The notes under the pieces were generated by a model. The model was not told where the DNA came from, ran no database searches, and saw only the letters and a list, made by a program, of their open reading frames with translations. From the NCBI GenBank assembly GCA_013139625.1, contig WTAK01000100.1, forward strand, positions 1 to 5,790: a stretch of 5,790 nucleotides of DNA, read 5' to 3'. Origin of the DNA: Candidatus Delongbacteria bacterium. Lineage in GTDB: Bacteria > UBA4055. The translations under genes and the position numbers were made by a program. This document shows positions 1-5,790 of this stretch, piece after piece; the first letter of the stretch is position 1, and each line of letters begins with the position of its first letter.

Positions 1-1
1 A

Positions 2-694
2 ACTTCAAAGATCGTTACCTCAGATACTGCAGGTGAAGTTTTAATGTTCGATAATAATTTTTGTGACACAAGATATTCGAAGATATGTGGTGGTATTACT
101 GAGAAATATTCTACTTGTTGGGAAGATATGGATTTTTCATATTTACCCGCAATAACTGACAATAATGAGAAAAGTGTTATAACAAGTGGAATGTCAGAAA
201 GCGAAGCAGAAAAATTTATTTCAGACAAAGATTACGACTGTTACTGCAACACATATAACTATAAGTTACCTGAGTCGCTAGAATTTTCGAAAGATTTATT
301 CAGATGGGAAGAAAAGATATCCTTAGCTGATATCAAAGAAAATTTAAAGAATAAATTTCAGAGGGAGATTGGAGATATATTAAAGATGATCCCTATCGAG
401 AGAGGAAATTCAAGTAGAATTAAAGTGCTTGAAGTTCTTGGAACTGAAGGTAAAACGACAATATCCAAAGAATTGAATATTCGCAGGTTACTTTCAAATT
501 CTCATTTGCCAAGTTCTGCATTTATCATAGAAAAAATCGAAGATGGATTTGTTCTAAAAGGAGCAGGATGGGGGCATGGAGTCGGCCTTTGCCAGATCGG
601 AGCCCAGATAATGGGAGAAAAAGGTCATAATTACAAAGATATATTGAAGCACTATTATAAAGGTTCCGTACTAAAAAAATTGGAACTCAATTGA
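2..694 (+). CDS. SpoIID/LytB-domain protein, C-terminal part (5' end outside window)
   Basis: Partial gene: the frame is open from base 2, giving 230 visible residues. SpoIID-family proteins are peptidoglycan lytic transglycosylases that cut glycan strands or remove denuded ones, usually exported or membrane-anchored. Visible family landmarks are TAGEVLMFD (residues 9-17), the CGG motif with ITE after it (29-34), the FRWEE block near 100-104, IERG (132-135), and the C-terminal GWGHGVGLCQIGA signature (189-201) followed by a YKDILKHYYKG block. The ATG at 44 is not the start, because the conserved domain already runs upstream of it. The catalytic glutamate of characterised SpoIID lies N-terminal to this part and cannot be checked. 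The usual histidine before CGG is absent (RYSKICGG), while extra cysteines occur at 21, 39, 80, 82 and 197. From memory, this cysteine-rich form with an (F/Y)RW block is typical of Bacteroidota non-sporulation homologues. The stop codon overlaps the start of rodA. Confidence 0.88.
   Translation, partial: TSKIVTSDTAGEVLMFDNNFCDTRYSKICGGITEKYSTCWEDMDFSYLPAITDNNEKSVITSGMSESEAEKFISDKDYDCYCNTYNYKLPESLEFSKDLFRWEEKISLADIKENLKNKFQREIGDILKMIPIERGNSSRIKVLEVLGTEGKTTISKELNIRRLLSNSHLPSSAFIIEKIEDGFVLKGAGWGHGVGLCQIGAQIMGEKGHNYKDILKHYYKGSVLKKLELN
682..693 (+). promoter_or_regulatory. Ribosome binding site and TTG start of rodA
   Basis: A GGAA stretch at 682-685 lies about six bases before a TTG at 691-693. 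The next in-frame ATG would be residue 44, which would delete the first membrane helix and the DYLLILSV segment that matches the usual RodA N-terminus. TTG is therefore the likely start. TTG shares bases with the upstream TGA (692-694), an arrangement typical of translational coupling. Confidence 0.7.
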
Positions 695-1905
695 AAAAGC
701 TAACAAAACATATTGATTACTTACTCATATTGAGTGTAATATTGTTATTTTCTATAGGTCTACTTGGAATATTCAGCGCCAGTAAACCAACGGGTGGGGA
801 AAGTTTGATATTCAAGCAAATGATCTGGTTTACAACCGGTATTGGACTAATAATATTAATTCAATTTTTTTCTCTTAGGTACTTGGAAGTAATGAGTAAT
901 GTATTTTATAGCATTTTATTGCTGATGCTCATACTGATATTCTTTATTGGAAGTACAAAGATGGGTGCTCAAAGATGGTTTAATTTAGGTTTTATGCAAT
1001 TTCAACCATCTGAAATAGGTAAATTTATAATGATCTGCGCCCTGGCAAGTTATTATAGCAATGGAAAGATATTCTGGAAGGACAGAAAGTATTTGATAAC
1101 AGGAGTCCTAATAACTTTAGTTCCGGCATTTTTGGTGTTTAAGCAGCCTGATCTGGGAACTTCTTTAGTTTATATTTTCCTTTATGTTGCTATGATCTTT
1201 GCAGCTGGTGTGCCTTATTACTATCTTCTTAACATGTTTGCAATCCTGCTTTTCATAGTAGCTAAAGGAATTGGAATGCAATTTTTTGTAACAGCATTGA
1301 TCATATATGGTCTAATACTTTATAAATTTTCAAAAAATTATACCAAAGCGGCGGCAATATGGTTAGTTTGCTTTTTTACAGGAATAGGATCTACTTTTAT
1401 CTGGGATAAGTTAAAACCTTATCAAAGAATGAGAATATTAACCTTTTTGAACCCGGAGAAGTTCTCAAGAGAAGGTGGATGGCAAGTTGTTCAGTCTAAA
1501 GTAGCGGTTAGTAACGGGTCTGTGTTAGGTGAAGGTTTTACGAATGGTAGTCAGGTTCAATTAAGATTCTTACCTGAAGGGCATACTGATTTTATTTTTA
1601 GTGTGATCTCTGAAGAATTCGGACTGGTAGGTGTCTTTATCCTTTTGAGTATCTTAGCATTATTTATTTACAGACTGATAAAAATAACTATGGAGACGCA
1701 TAATAAATTTCTATATTTAGTTAGTTCAGGTATAACAGCATTATTTATATTCCAAATAATATTGAACATTGGGATTGCAATTGGTATAATGCCTGTAACC
1801 GGATTGCCGTTACCGTTTCTCAGCTATGGAGGTTCAGCATTGCTGGTGAATATGATAATGATCGGAGTGATCATCAGTATAAATCGAGAGAAAAAAGTAA
1901 TTTAA
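691..1905 (+). CDS. rodA: RodA-type SEDS peptidoglycan glycosyltransferase
   Basis: Integral membrane SEDS-family protein of 404 residues, the normal RodA length, with roughly ten hydrophobic helices. RodA polymerises lipid II into glycan strands during lateral wall growth, normally paired with a class B PBP transpeptidase. Sequence support: an N-terminal D-x-LLILSV...GLLGIFSAS segment (9-31), GAQRWFNLGF with FQPSEIGK (92-111), KQPDLGTSLVY (151-161), the loop LKPYQRMRILTFLNPE (241-256), QSKVAVSNGSVLGEGF (268-283), LPEGHTDFIFSVISEEFG (294-311), and the C-terminal MPVTGLPLPFLSYGGSALLVN (367-387). Asp300 in HTDF matches the essential aspartate of the family and Trp96 matches the conserved RW tryptophan. 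FtsW/SpoVE paralogues share this fold, but the HTDFIFSVISEEFG version and overall length favour RodA. It begins inside the stop codon of the SpoIID-family gene, so the two are probably co-translated. No mreBCD or PBP2 gene is visible next to it. Confidence 0.93.
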   Translation: MKKLTKHIDYLLILSVILLFSIGLLGIFSASKPTGGESLIFKQMIWFTTGIGLIILIQFFSLRYLEVMSNVFYSILLLMLILIFFIGSTKMGAQRWFNLGFMQFQPSEIGKFIMICALASYYSNGKIFWKDRKYLITGVLITLVPAFLVFKQPDLGTSLVYIFLYVAMIFAAGVPYYYLLNMFAILLFIVAKGIGMQFFVTALIIYGLILYKFSKNYTKAAAIWLVCFFTGIGSTFIWDKLKPYQRMRILTFLNPEKFSREGGWQVVQSKVAVSNGSVLGEGFTNGSQVQLRFLPEGHTDFIFSVISEEFGLVGVFILLSILALFIYRLIKITMETHNKFLYLVSSGITALFIFQIILNIGIAIGIMPVTGLPLPFLSYGGSALLVNMIMIGVIISINREKKVI

Positions 1906-1920
1906 TTGTAGAGGCATAAC

Positions 1921-2358
1921 ATGAAAAAAAATATAATAATAATTCTAATCTTCAGTATTATCTCATTGATAGCAAAAGCACCACCGGAGTATACAAAGGC
2001 ATACGAATTATTCAACAAAAAAGAATATAAAGCATCTGAAAAGATATTCAGAGATTTTATAGAGGAAAATCCAGAACATTTTTATGCTGCAAATTGTTAC
2101 TATTGGCTTGGAATGATAAATCTCAAGCAAAAGGATTACTTGGGAGCATTATTTGATTTCGAACAAGTAATGACCTGCTCAAATGAATGGAAATATTCAG
2201 ATGCAATGATCGGTGTTGGAAGCAGCTATATGAAGCTGAAGAAATATGAAGAAGCAAAGAACACCTATGAAAGAATAAAGAAACTCTATCCAAAGGATAC
2301 GAAGAATGTAAATGAATCAAACAAGCAGCTAAAAATTATTGCAAAGAAGATTAAGTAA
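1921..2358 (+). CDS. Small exported TPR-repeat protein
   Basis: 145 residues. The N-terminus (MKKN followed by a run of Ile, Leu and Phe to about residue 18) looks like a Sec signal peptide. The rest is alpha-helical with about three tetratricopeptide repeats near 22-51 (YTKAYELFNKKEYKASEKIF), 57-88 (YYWLGMINLKQKDYLGALFD) and 93-125 (SDAMIGVGSSYMKLKKYEEA). The repeats resemble those of CpoB/YbgF and BamD-like periplasmic proteins, which act as protein-protein scaffolds. No coiled coil precedes them, so CpoB cannot be assigned. No lipobox cysteine is seen. A GAGG Shine-Dalgarno (1911-1914) sits six bases before the ATG, and the gap to rodA is 15 bases. The specific partner is unknown; the context suggests an envelope role. 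The signal cleavage site is ambiguous because AKA is followed by Pro-Pro. Confidence 0.82.
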   Translation: MKKNIIIILIFSIISLIAKAPPEYTKAYELFNKKEYKASEKIFRDFIEENPEHFYAANCYYWLGMINLKQKDYLGALFDFEQVMTCSNEWKYSDAMIGVGSSYMKLKKYEEAKNTYERIKKLYPKDTKNVNESNKQLKIIAKKIK

Positions 2359-2372
2359 AACCGGAAAATAAA

Positions 2373-3575
2373 ATGAAAATACTATTATTTGAAGATAATT
2401 ATTATAATAATTTTGGACCATTGACAAAGTTAAGACCCGTCCATGAACTTCGAACAGGTATATACAGCATCTTGGAAAAATATAAAAAACTATTTCCTAA
2501 AGATGAATTTTATTTTTATCACAGAACAAAATTCAATGCAAAGTATAGAGAAGGAAATTTAAAATTATTTGGCTCTATAGATGACGGGGAAGAGTTTCTA
2601 GCTATAAACTCAAGGATCTTACCCGATGAGAATTTGATCAAATATATTGAGCTAATTAAAACTAAAAAGAAAAAATATACAAAAGGTAAAAATCATAGTT
2701 TGTTCGTTGGATTATTTGATTCAAAAAAGAAGTTTAAAAATGCATTTTCTAAAAAAACTATAACATCAATATTCCCTAAATTTAAAATCATATCATATCC
2801 TTGGGATCTAGTGTTATACAATGCAAGTGAGATTATTTCTGATACAAAATATACTACACAAGAAAAAGATTGGATGAGAAAAGATCCTGAAAATGTGATC
2901 TTTACAAATAGAAAGAATATTCATGTTAAAAGTAGTGCTAAAATCAGAGCAGGTGTAATTATTGATGCTTCTGAGGGACCAGTCATTATTGATGAGAACG
3001 CAGACATTATGCATAATAGTGTTATCATTGGGCCTACTTATATTGGGAAAGGATCAACAGTTAAGATCGGAGCGAAAATTTATGAGAATACTTCTATCGG
3101 TGAAGTTTGTAAAGTTGGTGGAGAAATAGAAGGAAGTATTATTCATGGTTATAGCAATAAACAGCATGATGGATTTTTAGGACATGCTTATATATCAGAA
3201 TGGTGTAATTTAGGAGCAGATACAAATAATTCTGATCTCAAGAACAATTACTCCAATGTTAAAGTAGAAATAAATGGCGAATTAATAGATACAGGGTCAA
3301 TGTTCGTAGGATTAATTATGGGAGATCATTCAAAAACAGGTATAAACACAATGTTTAACACAGGGACAGTTGTGGGAGTTGGATGTAATATTTATGGCGA
3401 AGGTTTTCCGGAAAGGAATATTCCTGATTTTCATTGGGGAGGAAAAGGAAAATTGATCAGATATCCATTTAAACGAACAATTGCAACGATGGTCACTGTA
3501 ATGAGTAGGCGAAATAAAACTCTAAGTAAGAAAGATGTTGAAATTTTAGAAAAGATATATTTGAAATCAAAATAA
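2373..3575 (+). CDS. GlmU-like sugar nucleotidyltransferase with left-handed beta-helix domain
   Basis: 400 residues, matching the alternative GlmU family that I associate with Bacteroidota and relatives. These proteins are thought to make UDP-GlcNAc, acting as glucosamine-1-phosphate acetyltransferase and uridyltransferase in the cytoplasm. The N-terminal half (about 1-160) starts MKILLFEDNYYNNFGPLTKLRPVHELRTGI, which contains the PLTKLRPVHELR block typical of this family but not the L-x-x-G-x-G-T-x-M loop of classical GlmU. The second half has hexapeptide repeats of a left-handed beta-helix (about 185-345: VIIDENADI, SVIIGPTYIG, STVKIGAKI, TSIGEVCKV). The most conserved part is the QHDGFLGHAYISEWCNLGADTNNSDLKNNY block (264-293), where His265 probably matches the acetyltransferase catalytic histidine of GlmU. 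A GGA at 2363-2365 precedes the ATG, 14 bases after the TPR gene. The exact sugar nucleotide is inferred from the family. Confidence 0.87.
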   Translation: MKILLFEDNYYNNFGPLTKLRPVHELRTGIYSILEKYKKLFPKDEFYFYHRTKFNAKYREGNLKLFGSIDDGEEFLAINSRILPDENLIKYIELIKTKKKKYTKGKNHSLFVGLFDSKKKFKNAFSKKTITSIFPKFKIISYPWDLVLYNASEIISDTKYTTQEKDWMRKDPENVIFTNRKNIHVKSSAKIRAGVIIDASEGPVIIDENADIMHNSVIIGPTYIGKGSTVKIGAKIYENTSIGEVCKVGGEIEGSIIHGYSNKQHDGFLGHAYISEWCNLGADTNNSDLKNNYSNVKVEINGELIDTGSMFVGLIMGDHSKTGINTMFNTGTVVGVGCNIYGEGFPERNIPDFHWGGKGKLIRYPFKRTIATMVTVMSRRNKTLSKKDVEILEKIYLKSK

Positions 3576-3585
3576 CGGAGAACTA

Positions 3586-5235
3586 ATGTCAGATAAGAAA
3601 TTTTATATGTTTTCAGTACTAATACTGATTGTAGCTATACTACTGAGTTACAAATATGAAGATACAGAAGCATCAACCAATGACACATTACAATATTTTA
3701 AGAAGATGAATTATATATTGAGAATAGTTGATAATGTTTATGTCGATGAGCCTGACAATGAAAAGATGATGGAAGGTGCGATAGAGGGGTTATTGCAGGG
3801 ACTTGATCCGCATTCAACTTATATTCCGGCTGAAGAGCAAAAAGAGGTGGAAGAGGACTTTAAAGGCGAATTCGGCGGGATTGGCATCGAATTTGAGATA
3901 AAGCATAAATACTTAACAGTTATATCTCCGATACCTGATACTCCATCAGATAGATTAGGTCTTCAACCCGGAGATAGAATAATTCGAATAGATGGTAAAA
4001 CCGCTGTTGGTATAACTACAAATGAAGTATTCAAACGGTTAAAAGGTATAATTGGCACCAAGGTTGATATTACTATTGCAAGAAGCGGAGTTGATAAACC
4101 ACTGGAGTTTGAAATTATCAGAGCTGCTATACCTGTTCACAGTGTGATCGCAAAATGTATGTTGGATGATAAAAAGACAGGGTATATTTCGATCAACAGA
4201 TTTGCATATAAAACAGCAGCAGAACTTGAAGAAGCACTTCAAACCTTGGAAGATAGAGGAATGACCCAATTGATCTTGGACCTGAGAGGCAACCCGGGTG
4301 GATTAATGGATCAAGCAGTTGAGATCACTGATAAATTTCTTGATGCAGGGAAAATGATCGTATATACAAAGGGAAGATTCAAAGATTTTGACGATGAATA
4401 TTTTTCTACAAGACAGGCAACTCATGAGAAAATGCCTATTATAATTTTAATTGATGCAGGATCAGCTTCAGCTTCTGAGATCGTTAGTGGGGCATTGCAA
4501 GATCATGACAGGGCATTGATACTGGGAACGAAATCTTTTGGAAAAGGATTGGTTCAAAGACCATTCGACCTTGGCGATGGATCAGTTGCAAGGATTACAA
4601 TTGCAAGATATTATACTCCAACCGGCAGGTTGATACAAAGGCCTTATGACAATGGTACTGAAAGCTATATTTATGATAGATTTGCTGATGAAGATGATCT
4701 AACTGAAAAACAAAAAATTAAAAAAGACTCGATCAAAAAGGCTCAAACTTTTTATACTCTGAGAAAGAAAAGAGTAGTATATGGTGGTGGAGGTATTACA
4801 CCTGATTCAACGATCACTTACGATCTTTATTCTGACCTTATGACCGACTTATTTAGAAAAAGAGTATTTCAGGATCATTCAATTGATTTTTTCAATTCTA
4901 ATAAGAATGATAAAGGGAAATGGAAAAAAGATTTTGAGATATTCTATAACACTTTTGAAGTGAGTGATGAGAGTGTTGAGAAATTTATTAAGATAGCAGA
5001 GAAGAACAAGATATTCATTGTTGAAAAAATACCTAAGAAAAAAGACCTTTATTACACTAAGGTTGATCTTGAGAAGGATATCGAAAGAATAAAATTAGAG
5101 ATCAAGTATAACATAGCAAGACAATATTTCAAGGATAAGACCCTGTATCCGAGGATCAAAGCTATGAGTGATAAATTTGTGAAAAAAGCGTTAACATTGT
5201 TCGATGAGGCAAAAAAATTAGCAGATATAAAGTAA
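3586..5235 (+). CDS. ctpA: Carboxy-terminal processing protease (S41 family, PDZ domain)
   Basis: 549-residue S41A (CtpA/Prc-type) serine protease. These enzymes trim or degrade envelope proteins by recognising their C-termini; E. coli Prc degrades a murein hydrolase. Residues about 7-21 form a hydrophobic signal or signal-anchor segment. Next come an N-terminal helical region with GLLQGLDPHSTYIP (68-81), a PDZ domain (about 94-180, with GGIGIEF and LGLQPGDRII), and the protease core with GYISINRF (199-206) and LDLRGNPGGL (231-240). The catalytic elements are GSASASEIVSGALQD (292-306) and GTKSFGKGLVQ (314-324); by alignment Ser295 and Lys320 form the dyad, with Gln324 as the accessory residue. 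All are intact. A charged extension of about 180 residues follows (about 370-549), as in many Bacteroidota CTPs. A strong GGAG (3577-3580) sits five bases before the ATG and only 10 bases separate it from the previous gene. It is the last gene of the apparent operon. The symbol ctpA is used at family level; prc is equally possible. Confidence 0.94.
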   Translation: MSDKKFYMFSVLILIVAILLSYKYEDTEASTNDTLQYFKKMNYILRIVDNVYVDEPDNEKMMEGAIEGLLQGLDPHSTYIPAEEQKEVEEDFKGEFGGIGIEFEIKHKYLTVISPIPDTPSDRLGLQPGDRIIRIDGKTAVGITTNEVFKRLKGIIGTKVDITIARSGVDKPLEFEIIRAAIPVHSVIAKCMLDDKKTGYISINRFAYKTAAELEEALQTLEDRGMTQLILDLRGNPGGLMDQAVEITDKFLDAGKMIVYTKGRFKDFDDEYFSTRQATHEKMPIIILIDAGSASASEIVSGALQDHDRALILGTKSFGKGLVQRPFDLGDGSVARITIARYYTPTGRLIQRPYDNGTESYIYDRFADEDDLTEKQKIKKDSIKKAQTFYTLRKKRVVYGGGGITPDSTITYDLYSDLMTDLFRKRVFQDHSIDFFNSNKNDKGKWKKDFEIFYNTFEVSDESVEKFIKIAEKNKIFIVEKIPKKKDLYYTKVDLEKDIERIKLEIKYNIARQYFKDKTLYPRIKAMSDKFVKKALTLFDEAKKLADIK

Positions 5236-5257
5236 AGACGTGGCACTGCAACGTCTT
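5235..5257. repeat. Palindrome 1 after ctpA (hairpin, REP-like)
   Basis: The arms AAGACGT (5235-5241) and ACGTCTT (5251-5257) are perfect reverse complements. Past a single G/A mismatch (5242/5250) the inner bases GCA/TGC continue the symmetry around C5246, so the whole 23 bases form a near-perfect palindrome. The left arm starts on the last base of the ctpA stop codon. As RNA it can fold into a hairpin with an ACU loop. No T-run follows (TTGTAATAA), so a classical rho-independent terminator is not well supported, although it could protect the 3' end or weaken read-through. It is richer in G+C than the surrounding genes. Confidence 0.72.
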
Positions 5258-5268
5258 GTAATAACGTA

Positions 5269-5290
5269 GGGAACGCCATAATGCGTTCCT
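5269..5290. repeat. Palindrome 2 before the response-regulator gene (hairpin, REP-like)
   Basis: GGAACGC (5270-5276) and GCGTTCC (5283-5289) pair perfectly around a six-base CATAAT loop, and G5269/T5290 adds a wobble pair. It lies 11 bases after palindrome 1 and shares its design (about 7-bp outer arms, G+C-rich with ACG/CGT content) but not its sequence. No T-run follows (CAAAGAATAG), so it is not a standard terminator. Its downstream arm ends about ten bases before the ribosome binding site of the next gene, so it might also influence translation of that gene. Confidence 0.7.
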
Positions 5291-5298
5291 CAAAGAAT

Positions 5299-5304
5299 AG
5301 AGGA
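5299..5304 (+). promoter_or_regulatory. Ribosome binding site of the response-regulator gene
   Basis: AGAGGA at 5299-5304 lies six bases before the ATG at 5311. It is the best Shine-Dalgarno match in the area and fixes the start, which gives the protein an N-terminal stretch of about 32 residues before the receiver domain. Confidence 0.7.
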
Positions 5305-5310
5305 AAGTAA

Positions 5311-5790
5311 ATGCGATCATATAAGATCAAAGATTTTGAAAATTTATTTGTAATAGATTTTAATAAAATAGACTGGAAAGATCTTAAGGTTCAGCCCGAT
5401 GAAAGAATAGATTTATTAATCGTTGAGGATGAAAGTTCATTTAGAGAACTATTAAAAGAAATATTAGATACTACAGATGTTTACAAGATCGATACAGCAG
5501 AAAATGGTAGAGATGGATTAAATAAATATAATGAAAAACGACATGATATAGTTATTTCTGATGTTATGATGGATGAGCTTACAGGTATAGAGATGGCTGA
5601 AAATATTATTAAGTTAAATCCTAAACAAAAAATATTTTTTGTCAGTAGTTGGCTTAGTCAGAAACAAATGGTTGCTAAATTTGAAAAGCAATTTACTGAA
5701 GGATATTTTCAATTTATAGATAAGCCTTTTGATCTAAAAGATTTTCAAAATAGGATATATTTATTCATTAATGATTCTTTATCTAATATT
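5311..5790 (+). CDS. Response-regulator receiver-domain protein, 3' end outside window
   Basis: The frame is open for 160 codons to the window end, with no stop. After about 32 N-terminal residues of unrecognised sequence (MRSYKIKDFENLFVIDFNKI...), residues about 33-153 form a CheY-like receiver domain. LLIVEDE (35-41) gives the acidic pair Glu39/Asp40, VISDVMMDELTGIEMA (81-96) contains the phospho-acceptor Asp84, FFVSSW (109-114) provides the conserved Ser/Thr position (Ser112), and FIDKPFDLKDF (135-145) carries the conserved Lys138. All residues needed for phosphotransfer are present, so it should be phosphorylated by a histidine kinase. Any output domain would lie beyond the window; none can be assigned. 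It is separated from the cell-wall operon by two palindromes in a 75-base gap and may be a separate transcription unit. Base composition is slightly more AT-rich than ctpA by eye. Confidence 0.9.
   Translation, partial: MRSYKIKDFENLFVIDFNKIDWKDLKVQPDERIDLLIVEDESSFRELLKEILDTTDVYKIDTAENGRDGLNKYNEKRHDIVISDVMMDELTGIEMAENIIKLNPKQKIFFVSSWLSQKQMVAKFEKQFTEGYFQFIDKPFDLKDFQNRIYLFINDSLSNI

Noticed and set aside
44..46. ATG at 44 as start of the SpoIID-family gene
   Set aside because: The frame stays open to base 2 and the upstream codons (TSKIVTSDTAGEVL) belong to the conserved SpoIID domain, so the gene is cut by the window edge.
1906..1920. Promoter or terminator between rodA and the TPR gene
   Set aside because: Only 15 bases, occupied by the ribosome binding site; no hairpin or promoter boxes.
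2123..2320. Minus-strand open frame opposite the TPR gene
   Set aside because: Low-complexity shadow opposite a well-supported coding gene; no domain and no convincing ribosome binding site.
2814..3014. Minus-strand open frame opposite the GlmU-like gene
   Set aside because: Lies opposite a conserved hexapeptide-repeat region; its translation matches no family I recognise.
4039..4269. Minus-strand open frame opposite the CTP protease
   Set aside because: Antisense to the PDZ/core region of an intact enzyme; Cys/Phe-rich translation typical of a shadow frame.
5235..5290. Rho-independent terminator pair
   Set aside because: The hairpins are real in sequence, but neither is followed by a T-rich tract, so I list them as palindromic repeats rather than terminators.
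5235..5290. CRISPR array or IS terminal repeats
   Set aside because: The two palindromes differ in sequence, there are no repeated units with spacers, and no transposase or target-site duplication is visible.
5052..5330. Minus-strand open frame spanning the end of the protease gene and the palindromes
   Set aside because: It runs through the inverted repeats and both flanking genes in antisense; hydrophobic segments come from complement of Lys/Glu-rich coding sequence. No supporting motif.

Overview
This is a gene-dense, AT-rich window (about one third G+C by eye). It has six genes, all on the + strand, and no mobile element, tRNA, rRNA or CRISPR array that I can recognise. The protein types point to the Bacteroidota/FCB lineage or a related candidate phylum. 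Three of them carry features I associate with that group: the cysteine-rich SpoIID-family protein with its FRWE block, the alternative GlmU-like sugar nucleotidyltransferase, and the S41 protease with a long C-terminal extension. The phylum cannot be fixed from this sequence alone.

Layout: bases 2-5235 hold five tightly packed genes that look like one transcription unit. In order they are the C-terminal part of a SpoIID/LytB-domain peptidoglycan enzyme; a RodA-type SEDS glycan polymerase that overlaps it by 4 bases through a TTG start; a small exported TPR protein; a GlmU-like two-domain nucleotidyltransferase/left-handed beta-helix protein; and a carboxy-terminal processing protease. The gaps after rodA are only 10-15 bases and each start has a plausible ribosome binding site. 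At 5235-5290, directly after the last stop codon, lie two consecutive palindromes, richer in G+C than the genes around them. A sixth gene, a response-regulator receiver protein, starts at 5311 and runs off the window end.

How the genes fit together (inference): four of the five operon genes have plausible roles in envelope growth. GlmU-like supplies an amino-sugar nucleotide precursor, RodA polymerises glycan, the SpoIID-family protein may cut or trim glycan, and the CTP protease may process envelope proteins. The TPR protein could be a periplasmic scaffold. The families are well established. The less ordinary points are the translational coupling of a SpoIID-type enzyme to RodA, the lack of a canonical GlmU nucleotide-binding loop, the paired palindromes, and an apparent excess of GATC sites. 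I see no clear sign of a wholly novel system.
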